The notes: a model not told the origin generated them from the sequence alone. Positions 7,188-13,717 are shown, counted from the stretch's first letter. The stretch is DNA of 16,222 nt from Chloroflexota bacterium (GCA_016191985.1 JACPVB010000299.1:1-16222), one strand, 5' to 3'. Numbers and translations are program-made.

Positions 7188-8339
7188 ATGCCATCCGGGG
7201 AACAAATACTCATCGTTGAAAGTGATCCAGATATTGCGGATTTGATCGGGAGGCAATCGCTGCAGCCGCTTGGTTACCAGGTGACTGTGGTGGGGGATGC
7301 GGCTTCTGCACTCAAACGCGCGGTTCAGACTCCCCCGGACCTGATCCTGGCCAATATTAATTTGCCTGGCCTCAGCGGGAAGGATCTGATCGCCGCGTTG
7401 AATTCACAGGGTGTGAAATCGCCTCTCATCATCATTGCGGAAAAAGGGCAGGAAGGGGATGCGATTCAAGCCTTCCGCCTCGGCGCAACAGATGTGATGT
7501 TCTGGCCCCTGCGTGATGCCGAGGTGGTCTCCATTGTAGAGCGCTCCCTGCGCCAGACGCAGGAAGCCCGCGAACGTCAAAAATTAGACCGACAGTTGAA
7601 GTCGGCAAACGAAGAATTACAGCACCGCCTGCGCGACCTGACCACCATCCTTAACACCGCAAAGGCCGTGGTTTCCATCACCGACCAGCGCGTGTTGTTT
7701 GACCGCATCCTTGAGAGCGCCATGCAATTGACAGAAGCGGATATGTGCTGGCTAATGCTGCGTGATGAAAAGAGCAAGTCTTATTTGCTCCGCGCCCAGC
7801 GTAATTTACCCGAAGCATGGGCCAAGAAAATGAACCAGCCGGTGGATGATGGAATCAGTTCGCTTGTGGCTCTTTCCGGGGAAAGCCTGCTTATTAATGG
7901 CGCGCCCATGCAAAAGTTTAAACTGGCCGCGCTTGGCAAATCGGTGGGGGTGATCCCCATCAAAATCCAAAATGAAGTGATCGGCTTGTTGCTGGTAGTG
8001 CGGAAGACCGACCGCGAATTTTCACGGGATGCGCAGACCCTGCTCGAAGCCATGGCAGATTACGCATCCATTTCGCTGGTGAATGCACGTCTCTTCCGCG
8101 CCCTGGAACAGACTGCTGAAAACGCGCGCGCGGGGGAAAAACACCGCCATGCCGCGCTTGAATCCATGCGAGAAGCAATTCAAAGCGAGGTGCAGGCTGC
8201 TACATACCCGCTTAACCTGGTGTTGACAGAGATGCCTGGTACCCTGAACCCTGAACAAAAGAGGGCACTTGAGTCCGTTCAATCCGCATTGCAGCGTCTC
8301 TCGCGCTCCTCTGAAAAGACAGTGGTTCCATCAAAATAA
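7188..8339 (+). CDS. Pseudo-receiver and GAF domain protein with a DHp-like tail
   Basis: 383 residues from ATG 7188, with GAGG 12 bases upstream; an in-frame TTG at 7170 would add six residues. The N-terminal 125 residues have a receiver fold (QILIVESDPDIADLI, PPDLILANINLPGLSG). The phosphoacceptor position is Asn56, the conserved Thr is Ala84 and the conserved Lys is Trp106, and the acidic pair reads Glu11-Ser12. It should not be phosphorylated in the usual way. A coiled linker leads to a GAF domain (about 140-295) that may bind a small ligand. The tail YPLNLVLTE...LNPEQKRALESVQ resembles a kinase dimerisation helix pair with Gln (about residue 336) where His belongs. The next gene, 20 bases downstream, encodes a histidine kinase. 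A role as a sensor partner of that kinase is an inference. Confidence 0.85.
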   Translation: MPSGEQILIVESDPDIADLIGRQSLQPLGYQVTVVGDAASALKRAVQTPPDLILANINLPGLSGKDLIAALNSQGVKSPLIIIAEKGQEGDAIQAFRLGATDVMFWPLRDAEVVSIVERSLRQTQEARERQKLDRQLKSANEELQHRLRDLTTILNTAKAVVSITDQRVLFDRILESAMQLTEADMCWLMLRDEKSKSYLLRAQRNLPEAWAKKMNQPVDDGISSLVALSGESLLINGAPMQKFKLAALGKSVGVIPIKIQNEVIGLLLVVRKTDREFSRDAQTLLEAMADYASISLVNARLFRALEQTAENARAGEKHRHAALESMREAIQSEVQAATYPLNLVLTEMPGTLNPEQKRALESVQSALQRLSRSSEKTVVPSK

Positions 8340-8359
8340 AAGACGTATCATTCGGCCTC

Positions 8360-9808
8360 ATGTCAAAACAGGATCTTATTCTACTAGCGCTAAACCCATC
8401 GCCAATTCTGGATTTAATGCAGCGGGCATTGTATGCTGCCGGATACGAGGTTGCCACCGCCCATGACCGTCCTGGGTTGGATAAATCTGTGCAGCAGGCC
8501 ATCCCTGCGCTGATGATTATCGGCGAGACCTTTGCAAACCAGGATGGCTTTGCCGTTTCGAGAGAACTGCTCGAACGCTTCCCCACTTTACCGATCATTT
8601 TTTACGCGGACAAGGATACCACCGGCTTCGCAAAATCTGTGCTGAAGAATGGCTTGAGCGGGTATCTCTATCCGCCGCTTCAAATGGCGGATATTGTGGA
8701 TGAAGTTCAAAAAAGTCTCTCACGCGCCCGAAGATTGGGAGACTGGCTGCGCCGTGAAGTAAGGCGCACCACTTCTTCGCTGGAAGAGAAAGCCAATATA
8801 TCCGAGACAGAACGGGTCAAGCTGGAAGCGATCATCTCAAATATCCAGGACGGCGTGGTCGTAATGGATAAAAACCAGCATATCCTGCTGATCAATCAGG
8901 CAGTCCGTGAAATTTTTACCCTTGGCGAGGCCGATTTTACCGGCAAACCCCTTGGCGATATCATTACGAATGCTGACTTGCGTGCCCTGCTCTCCCGTTC
9001 GAGCGACAGCCCGCTAAAATATCACGAGATCAATTTTGATGATGGGCGCGTGTTCAATGCCCAGTACACGCCCATCCCGCGGATCGGTGCGGCAGTGACC
9101 ATGCAGGATATTTCCTACTTAAAGGAACTCGACCGCCTGAAAAGCGATTTCATCCATACAGTTTCACATGACCTGCGCTCTCCCCTGACGGCTGTTCTTG
9201 GTTATACCGAGTTGGTTGAACGCACAGGACCCTTGAACCAAAACCAGCAGGAATTTTTACACCGCCTGCAAGGAAGCGTTCAACACATCACCAGCCTGAT
9301 CAACGACCTGTTGGATTTGGGGCGGCTTGAAGCGGGTTTCGATACACGCCGCGAAGTGATCCAACTGGAAGGCGTGCTTAAATATACGCTGGATATGTTC
9401 GATTCACAGATAAAGAAAAAACTGATCGAACTTTCTGTTGACCTTTCCCCGAATTTGCAGCCGCTGCGTGCAAACCCGATCCGCATCCGCCAGATGCTGG
9501 ATAACCTTGTCGGCAATGCCATAAAATATACGCCGAATGACGGAAAGATTCGCGTCAGCATTGCCATGCAGGAGAAACAGATCGTTCTTCGCGTGCAAGA
9601 CACCGGCCCCGGCATTAAGCCGGAAGAACAAGGCCGCGTGTTTGAAAAATTCTACCGCGCCACTAATGCCCCTGATGGCGTCACCGGTTCCGGGCTGGGG
9701 CTGGCAATCGTCAAATCGATTGTAGACAGCCACCAGGGACGGGTGTGGGTGGAATCGACCATTGGAAAGGGGTCCACCTTTGTTGTCCTTCTCCCTGCGC
9801 AGGACTGA
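8360..9808 (+). CDS. Histidine kinase with N-terminal pseudo-receiver and PAS domain
   Basis: A 482-residue soluble sensor kinase without membrane helices. Residues 1-120 keep a receiver-like fold, but the acidic pocket is absent (LILLALNPSP), the phosphoacceptor is Gly55 (LMIIGETF), and the Thr and Lys positions are Ala83 and Pro105. A coiled segment leads to a PAS domain (about 153-255, LEAIISNIQDGVVVMDKN). The kinase core looks intact: H-box SHDLRSPL with His270, N-box LDNLVGNAIKYTP, G1 VQDTGPGI, F-box FEKFY and G2 GSGLGLAIV. It should autophosphorylate on His270. No intact response regulator is present in the window, so its target is elsewhere. It is very likely co-transcribed with the upstream GAF protein. 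No strong ribosome binding site is seen, which suggests coupling to upstream translation. Confidence 0.9.
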   Translation: MSKQDLILLALNPSPILDLMQRALYAAGYEVATAHDRPGLDKSVQQAIPALMIIGETFANQDGFAVSRELLERFPTLPIIFYADKDTTGFAKSVLKNGLSGYLYPPLQMADIVDEVQKSLSRARRLGDWLRREVRRTTSSLEEKANISETERVKLEAIISNIQDGVVVMDKNQHILLINQAVREIFTLGEADFTGKPLGDIITNADLRALLSRSSDSPLKYHEINFDDGRVFNAQYTPIPRIGAAVTMQDISYLKELDRLKSDFIHTVSHDLRSPLTAVLGYTELVERTGPLNQNQQEFLHRLQGSVQHITSLINDLLDLGRLEAGFDTRREVIQLEGVLKYTLDMFDSQIKKKLIELSVDLSPNLQPLRANPIRIRQMLDNLVGNAIKYTPNDGKIRVSIAMQEKQIVLRVQDTGPGIKPEEQGRVFEKFYRATNAPDGVTGSGLGLAIVKSIVDSHQGRVWVESTIGKGSTFVVLLPAQD

Positions 9809-9849
9809 GCTTGTTGAATCCAGTAAGAGAAAATGATTAAATTATTCAT

Positions 9850-9921
9850 CTTACGCGCCGTCGTACGGTGACGTTCACGTTGCCTCAGAATGACAAGATA
9901 AATCTTGTCGTACTGCGTAAG
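9850..9921. repeat. Nested inverted repeats downstream of the kinase gene
   Basis: CTTACGC (9850-9856) pairs with GCGTAAG (9915-9921). Inside lies GACAAGAT / ATCTTGTC (9892-9899 and 9902-9909), a perfect 8-bp stem with a 2-base loop. There is no T-tract after it, so termination of the kinase transcript here is uncertain. It may be a remnant of a dispersed repeat. The rest of the 9809-9935 gap shows no gene. Confidence 0.4.
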
Positions 9922-9925
9922 GTAG

Positions 9926-10020
9926 GTAAATTAAAAATGTTGCCGCCGGGAAAACCCGGCGGCAACATTCGCCAAAGGAGGAGACAGGGAGGAGATTAAT
10001 GGAGGTGTCTTGATTCCGTC
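9926..10020 (-). ncRNA. Candidate small RNA with anti-Shine-Dalgarno motifs
   Basis: Leftward from a good promoter (10055-10027), a transcript starting near 10020 would end at the strong terminator at 9969-9928, giving about 95 bases. It carries three C-rich motifs complementary to ribosome binding sites: ACCUCC (10006-10001), CUCCUCCC (9994-9987) and CUCCUCCUUU (9983-9974). The last contains CCUCCUUU, the same string found at the 3' end of 16S rRNA. GGAGAC (10023-10018) could pair with a later GUCUCC if transcription starts a few bases earlier. No protein frame is seen. It could instead be only the 3' untranslated region of the DNPH1-like operon. I do not recognise it as a named RNA family. 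Confidence 0.4.
9928..9969 (-). terminator. Strong intrinsic terminator for leftward transcripts
   Basis: A perfect 15-bp stem, with ATGTTGCCGCCGGG facing CCCGGCGGCAACAT across a 4-base loop (9951-9954). On the minus strand it is followed by a T-rich run (TTTAATTT, 9935-9928). No T-tract follows it on the plus strand, so it serves leftward transcription: the DNPH1-like operon and/or the candidate small RNA. Confidence 0.8.
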
Positions 10021-10026
10021 TCCGCA

Positions 10027-10055
10027 TTTATATTAATCGATTGCATGGTTTTCAA
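10027..10055 (-). promoter_or_regulatory. Sigma70-type promoter for the candidate small RNA
   Basis: On the minus strand, TTGAAA (10055-10050) and TATAAA (10032-10027) are separated by exactly 17 bases. The match is 4 and 5 of 6 to consensus. It lies 48 bases downstream of the DNPH1-like stop codon, and the only thing ahead of it before the next gene is the terminator, so a short RNA is its natural product. Confidence 0.5.
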
Positions 10056-10103
10056 CCATCGTCAAATGTCATCGATTGAATGTGATAATATTCACAAGTA
10101 TTT

Positions 10104-10517
10104 TTATTTCTGAAGAAAGCCCTTTACCAGGGACATGGCCTCTTCCAGGGTTGAGTAACTCTTTACAACAAGCAGAGGATGCGGGTTCCCGGTGATCATT
10201 TTGGATACCCTTCGTTCCTGCCGATGAATACACAAAACAGGTTTGCCAATTCCCAACGCAAAAGCGATTTCATACCCAACCCCGTGTGACGGCACGCTGA
10301 CCTCTGCGATCAGCACATCGCAATTTTTGATCCAGTCCACATCGCGTTCATAGACGTACTGCGGAGTCAGTCCACGTTCGTTTTCCATAACCTCTGATTT
10401 TGCCAAATGGGAAGTGGGGATTTCATGTCCATCCGCCAAAAGTGCAGTGACGATTTTCTGATAGTCTGCCTCCAGCTCACGCCCGCCTGTAATCGAACAT
10501 GCAAAATAAATATTCAT
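10104..10517 (-). CDS. DNPH1/Rcl-like 2'-deoxynucleoside 5'-phosphate N-hydrolase
   Basis: A 137-residue member of the nucleoside 2-deoxyribosyltransferase-like fold, closest in pattern to DNPH1 (Rcl). Known DNPH1 features are visible: MNIYFACSITGGRE (1-14), ERD with Asp59, VPSHGVGYE with Ser77 and catalytic Glu83, and a C-terminal LCIHRQERRVSKMI. The spacing Asp-24-Glu and Ser-6-Glu matches what I recall for mammalian Rcl. The expected reaction is cleavage of the N-glycosidic bond of deoxynucleoside monophosphates into base and deoxyribose 5-phosphate, a clean-up of the nucleotide pool in the cytoplasm. It is the last gene of a four-gene operon and overlaps the previous gene by 4 bases (ATGA). 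Confidence 0.85.
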   Translation of the reverse strand: MNIYFACSITGGRELEADYQKIVTALLADGHEIPTSHLAKSEVMENERGLTPQYVYERDVDWIKNCDVLIAEVSVPSHGVGYEIAFALGIGKPVLCIHRQERRVSKMITGNPHPLLVVKSYSTLEEAMSLVKGFLQK

Positions 10518-11128
10518 TTGTCTTTCGTGGGCAGGCGTGAAAGGATGGATGAGTCGCGTTTTTTCTGCGGGGCGGAGGTGGTTAATCCGGTCCGCATACT
10601 TTCAAGCTCCGAACTAAGGCGCATCCAATCGTTCACAAGGATCACAAAATGCGGGGTCTTATCCTTGAAGAAAAGCGGCGAAAGGAAAAGCCGCAGTGAA
10701 GATTGAGACATTGGGAAGGCCGTCAATTCAAGCACGATCACGGTCATTTTTGCAATCGGCTCGATGATTTCCGCCTGCCATTTTGAAACGCTTTTGGGTG
10801 GAAAGAGAGCGCCCATGTTTGCGGATGAAGTTCGCCTCAGTCTTTTATAGGAAATGTTCAACCGCAGGAACGGGGTCACCAGACGAAGGTGATCGCTGAA
10901 CGGCTGGATGTACGCGCTTTTTCGGATGAGCAGCAAAAACAAACCGAGAAAAACATTGAACCCGCCCAGGCTGGCAATCGCCAGCCAGCGCCATTGTTCG
11001 TAGCCGCGCGCATAAATTCCCCAGGCCAGAATTAGCAGGAAAACCCCAATCGCCAGGATCGCTGGATACCAGCGATTGATCATGTGGGTATAGATGACAA
11101 GAGGATAACGACGTCCGCCTTTTGCCAT
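10514..11128 (-). CDS. Two-helix membrane protein, possibly PH-like
   Basis: A 204-residue protein that I do not recognise with confidence. Two hydrophobic helices at about 20-40 and 48-68 are joined by a short loop. They are followed by a soluble part of about 135 residues (YIQPFSDHLRLVTPFLRLNI, then VSKWQAEIIEPIAKMTVIVLEL and FVILVNDW) that reads like alternating beta strands and an end helix. This arrangement resembles small membrane proteins with a cytoplasmic PH-like domain, but that is an inference. The start lies 3 bases after the translin stop and the end overlaps the DNPH1-like start, so it is firmly in the operon. It may tether the operon's proteins to the membrane. Confidence 0.7.
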   Translation of the reverse strand: MAKGGRRYPLVIYTHMINRWYPAILAIGVFLLILAWGIYARGYEQWRWLAIASLGGFNVFLGLFLLLIRKSAYIQPFSDHLRLVTPFLRLNISYKRLRRTSSANMGALFPPKSVSKWQAEIIEPIAKMTVIVLELTAFPMSQSSLRLFLSPLFFKDKTPHFVILVNDWMRLSSELESMRTGLTTSAPQKKRDSSILSRLPTKDK

Positions 11129-11131
11129 GAT

Positions 11132-11803
11132 TTATGAATCCTTTTCGCTTCTTTCCCGCGCCCCGGCCTGGTCGCCGTTTAATTGGACAATTAACTTCCC
11201 GATGGCTTGTTCGAGGTGCTCGCCCCGCAGGCTGAAGGTGATGTCGCCGCGTGTCTTTTCGATGATGCCGCGCGCCAGATCCGTTTGACGGCGCAGGCCA
11301 TTTGTGATCGCGTCGGGATAATCCATGGTGACCATGATGGAGTAGATTTCGTCCATGTAACCGAGCAGGCGTTCCACTTCCGGTGAGTAGCCGTGGCGGA
11401 GAATGTCCATGGTGCGGCGACGCAATTCGCCGATCACTTCTGCCAGGCCGTTGAGATAGGTCGAGGGTTCAACGACCAGCTCTTCGGGAGTCTGAAGCGG
11501 TTCGTTCCGAATCAAGGCGCAGGTGACGTTCGCTTCCACGAATTCCTTGAGCGAGTCCTGTGTGTATCCCGCATAAAAAAGATCGGGATAGGATGCGAGA
11601 GAGTCGCGCAGCGTATCCGCAAGCTGACTGGCTTCCTGCAAATGGGTGTTCATCGTGTCCGTCTCATCACGATGGACGGCGCGAATGGCAAGCGAGCAGG
11701 CGCGTGTAAGCTGGCGCGCCTGGGCAAGGGCATTATCGCGTGCGGCGGTGCGCGCATCGAAATTTTTTCTGATCTGTTCGGCAATTTTTTCCAGCTTGTT
11801 CAT
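11132..11803 (-). CDS. Translin-family protein
   Basis: A 223-residue all-helical protein that fits the translin family (COG2178). Typical points are FDARTAARDNALAQARQLTR (15-34), IRAVHRDE, QDSLKEFVEANV (82-93), YLNGLAEVIGELRRRTMDIL (116-135), DYPDAITNGLRRQTD and ARGIIEKTRGDI (177-188). Acidic residues Glu122, Glu126, Asp175 and Glu182 fall where translin/TRAX proteins have acidic residues that act in RNA cleavage. Translin proteins bind single-stranded RNA or DNA as octameric shells, and some archaeal and TRAX-containing forms are ribonucleases. Bacterial members are little studied. It follows the DUF3467 gene by 6 bases and precedes the membrane protein by 3. RNA binding or cleavage is likely but untested. 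Confidence 0.85.
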   Translation of the reverse strand: MNKLEKIAEQIRKNFDARTAARDNALAQARQLTRACSLAIRAVHRDETDTMNTHLQEASQLADTLRDSLASYPDLFYAGYTQDSLKEFVEANVTCALIRNEPLQTPEELVVEPSTYLNGLAEVIGELRRRTMDILRHGYSPEVERLLGYMDEIYSIMVTMDYPDAITNGLRRQTDLARGIIEKTRGDITFSLRGEHLEQAIGKLIVQLNGDQAGARERSEKDS

Positions 11804-11809
11804 GGGTTG

Positions 11810-12145
11810 TCACTCTTTGGGCGGTTCCGGCGGCTGTTGAAATGGACGGAAGAGATTATCGGCCAGCGTTGTGTTGCTGGGGATGTGGATCTCTCCAAAT
11901 GCGGCTTCATAGCGTGCGATGTTTTCTGTGAGCGCCCGCACCAAAAGTTTTGCGCTGAGCGGGGTCATTACCACACGCGAGCGGATTTTTGCGCGCGGTT
12001 CCCCGGGCAGGAGATGTGCAAAGTCAATCACGATGTCGGAAGGGGAGTGGGCGATGCGCGCGAGGTTGGCGTAGACGAGTTCAAGGTCGGCGGGAAGTTC
12101 GAGGGCGGGACCAGACGGTTTGGGCGGGGTTTGGGGTGTAGTCAT
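11810..12145 (-). CDS. DUF3467 family protein
   Basis: A 111-residue protein. After a Pro-rich start, the body shows the DUF3467 pattern: ELVYANLARIAHSPSDIVID, FAHLLPGEPRAKIRSRVVMT, and an AKLLVRALTENIARYEAAFG helix, with a Pro-rich tail. The family function is unknown; its small beta-alpha fold is often found encoded beside nucleic-acid genes. ATG 12145 is chosen because AGGA lies 8 bases upstream; the frame continues upstream to 12205 without a ribosome binding site. It is the first gene of the operon with translin, the membrane protein and the DNPH1-like enzyme. Confidence 0.85.
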   Translation of the reverse strand: MTTPQTPPKPSGPALELPADLELVYANLARIAHSPSDIVIDFAHLLPGEPRAKIRSRVVMTPLSAKLLVRALTENIARYEAAFGEIHIPSNTTLADNLFRPFQQPPEPPKE

Positions 12146-12191
12146 ATGTTTTTCCTGATTGCACAATAGACCTCTTGCAAAAGTCCTTTTT

Positions 12192-12259
12192 GCCACAGAG
12201 AACACAGAAAAAAAAGAGTTTTAAAAGCTTTTCTCAAAGGTCTCTGTGCACTCTGTGGC
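12192..12259. repeat. Dispersed-type inverted repeat (GCCACAGAG...CTCTGTGGC)
   Basis: GCCACAGAG (12192-12200) faces CTCTGTGGC (12251-12259), with inner arms CACAG and CTGTG and an A/T-rich centre. Repeats of this 'CCACAGAGAACACAGA' kind are widespread in bacterial intergenic DNA. It fills the space between the ssb terminator and the DUF3467 start. The remainder of 12146-12300 shows no gene and no convincing promoter. Confidence 0.6.
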
Positions 12260-12300
12260 TGTGTTTCACTTACTTATGCAAGATGTCAAATATGATACGC

Positions 12301-12343
12301 AAACAGGTCTAACAAGCCCTTTGTGGCAGTGTTAGACCTGTTT
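12301..12343 (-). terminator. Perfect 14-bp hairpin after ssb
   Basis: AAACAGGTCTAACA pairs perfectly with TGTTAGACCTGTTT across a 15-base loop that itself contains GCC/GGC. It lies 13 bases beyond the ssb stop codon. On the minus strand it is followed by GCGTATCATATTTG, which is only moderately T-rich, so it is a probable but imperfect terminator. Confidence 0.6.
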
Positions 12344-12356
12344 CATGGTGATATTC

Positions 12357-12782
12357 CTAGAATGGAATGTCGTCTTCCGGGGGAAGCTCCGCCATCTCCA
12401 TGCCGCCGCCTGCCATCGGGGCGACATCGCTCTCTCCACGTGAGGAAAGGAAGCGCACCGTGGAGGCTGTGACTTCAAAGGATGCGCCTGCGCTACCATC
12501 CTGCTTGGTCCAAATGCGCGGTCCGCCGGTGGTTTTGTCCGGTGTGAGGCGACCTTCAACCAGTACCTTTGAACCTTTCTTTACATACTGGTTGCATACC
12601 TCTGCGGTTTTGCCCCAGGTAGATACGCGGAACCAGATCGTTTCTTTTACCTGTTCGCCGTTGCCCGAGGTGTATTGACGATTTGTGGCAACTGAGAATG
12701 ATGTAACGGCCTGCCCCGATGGTGTATAGCGCATTTCCGGGTCCTTGCCTACATTGCCGACAATAATAATAGTGTGATACAT
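12357..12782 (-). CDS. ssb: Single-stranded DNA-binding protein
   Basis: A 141-residue SSB. The N-terminal OB fold starts MYHTIIIVGNVGKDPEMRYT and includes ASTVRFLSSR, with FSVATNRQY, IWFRVSTWGKTAEVCNQYVK and GSKVLVEGRL between. A short glycine/methionine-rich linker leads to the acidic tip PPEDDIPF, the standard docking site for replication and repair proteins. ATG 12782 is chosen because AAGGAGA lies about 10 bases upstream and the conserved N-terminus starts there; the frame is open to 12866 without support. It binds single-stranded DNA during replication, recombination and repair. It is monocistronic here, flanked by its own promoter and a hairpin. Confidence 0.97.
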   Translation of the reverse strand: MYHTIIIVGNVGKDPEMRYTPSGQAVTSFSVATNRQYTSGNGEQVKETIWFRVSTWGKTAEVCNQYVKKGSKVLVEGRLTPDKTTGGPRIWTKQDGSAGASFEVTASTVRFLSSRGESDVAPMAGGGMEMAELPPEDDIPF

Positions 12783-12810
12783 GGGGGAAAATCTCCTTTG
12801 AGTTGAGGTA

Positions 12811-12829
12811 CCCGCCGAACTGCGGCGGG
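12811..12829 (-). promoter_or_regulatory. GC-rich hairpin in the ssb leader
   Basis: CCCGCCG (12811-12817) pairs with CGGCGGG (12823-12829) across a 5-base loop. It falls in the 5' untranslated region predicted from the promoter at 12876-12848, upstream of the ribosome binding site. It could stabilise the message or be bound for feedback; nothing shows which. Confidence 0.5.
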
Positions 12830-12847
12830 GGAAATAAGACAGTTCGT

Positions 12848-12876
12848 ATTGTACTCGTACTTGCATGTTTTGTTAA
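12848..12876 (-). promoter_or_regulatory. Near-consensus sigma70 promoter of ssb
   Basis: On the minus strand, TTAACA (12876-12871) and TACAAT (12853-12848) are separated by 17 bases, each matching the consensus at 5 of 6 positions. Transcription would start near 12841, giving a leader of about 60 bases that contains a hairpin. The rest of the gap to 13005 holds only a small GAGCA/TGCTC hairpin (12974-12989) upstream of the next gene. Confidence 0.7.
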
Positions 12877-13005
12877 CGAATGAGCGGAGCATGGGGTATG
12901 GATCCTCTCGAAGTAAGAAATATCGGGACTAATGTTGTCTTTTCAATTATTCCAAAGAAGAAATCAGCGCCTTGAGCATGGAACTGCTCTCATAAAGGAG
13001 AAAAT

Positions 13006-13344
13006 ATGAAACTTGCCATCAAACATTATGGCATTATTCTCACGAATTTGATCACGGCTTACCTGCATCTTTCCCTTTATCCAGATTTCGGCTTTACCTT
13101 GAATGGAGTTGGCTACATGGGCTTGTTGGGCGCTTATTTTTTGCCGATCCCTTTTCTTCAAGATAGGGACATTCATCTCATCCTCTGGTGGGGACTTGTA
13201 ATTTACACCCTGGTTACCATCCTGTTATGGGTACTCATCGGGGACATGCACTTTGTGGTGGGGACATCCAGTGCGACGGGCTACTATGCCAAAACTGCGG
13301 AGGTTTTTTTGCTCGCTTTCCTGTGGGCAGATAAGCCGAAATAG
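13006..13344 (+). CDS. Small four-helix membrane protein, copy 1
   Basis: A 112-residue protein of unknown function with four hydrophobic segments at about 7-25, 34-52, 60-80 and 90-107. Visible features are HYGIILTNLITAYLHLSL near the start, NGVGYMGLLGAYFLPIPF, a charged loop DRD, and the C-terminal YYAKTAEVFLLAFLWADKPK. AAGGAGA lies 6-8 bases before the ATG. It is followed after 31 bases by a paralogue with the same layout. The two are probably co-transcribed, ending at the terminator at 13737-13780. I do not recognise a named family. Confidence 0.85.
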   Translation: MKLAIKHYGIILTNLITAYLHLSLYPDFGFTLNGVGYMGLLGAYFLPIPFLQDRDIHLILWWGLVIYTLVTILLWVLIGDMHFVVGTSSATGYYAKTAEVFLLAFLWADKPK

Positions 13345-13375
13345 GAACACCTCGTTTAGATAAGGAGAAAAAACC

Positions 13376-13717
13376 ATGAAACTGACAGGTAAACACTACG
13401 GTATCATTATAAGTACTCTGGCAACTGCCTATCTTCACCTTTCCCTGTTTCCCAAAATTGGATTTGATCCCATCTTCCTAAACGGTTTTGGATTTCTTGG
13501 TTTGCTGGGAGCATACTTTTTGCCAATCTCTTTCTTTCAACAACGACACAAACTGATGTGGTGGGGATTGGCCGGATACACTTTGCTCACGATCATCCTC
13601 TGGGTGATTATGGGGGACAAAAATTTTGTAGCGGGAACCTCCAGCGCGATAGGTTATTACGCCAAAGCCTCAGAAGTGTTTTTGCTGGCTTTCTTATGGG
13701 CCGATAAGCCAAAATAG
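13376..13717 (+). CDS. Small four-helix membrane protein, copy 2
   Basis: A 113-residue paralogue of the preceding gene. By eye about two thirds of positions match, and the ends are most alike: KHYGII near the start, GLLGAYFLPI in the middle, GTSSA.GYYAK and EVFLLAFLWADKPK at the end. The loop after helix 2 differs in length and charge (FFQQRHKLM). It has its own AAGGAGA site. Tandem duplication with divergence suggests either a two-subunit membrane complex or slightly different functions. Function unknown. Confidence 0.85.
   Translation: MKLTGKHYGIIISTLATAYLHLSLFPKIGFDPIFLNGFGFLGLLGAYFLPISFFQQRHKLMWWGLAGYTLLTIILWVIMGDKNFVAGTSSAIGYYAKASEVFLLAFLWADKPK

Noticed and set aside
9999..10013. A strong AGGAGG site followed by ATG and a four-codon frame (MEVS) on the plus strand
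   Set aside because: The frame ends at once and no gene follows on that strand. The motif is better explained by the complementary C-rich RNA on the minus strand, although a leader peptide cannot be fully excluded.
11393..12169. A 258-codon open frame on the plus strand
   Set aside because: It is antisense to the translin and DUF3467 genes, both recognisable families. The translation is rich in Gly, Phe and Arg with no family motif and no ribosome binding site.
12261..12289. TTGACA on the minus strand as a promoter for the DUF3467 operon
   Set aside because: The -35 is perfect, but the hexamer 17 bases downstream is AAACAC, which is not a credible -10.
12783..12866. N-terminal extension of ssb
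   Set aside because: It would translate the leader hairpin and the ribosome binding site. SSB proteins begin at the MYHTI-type start used here.
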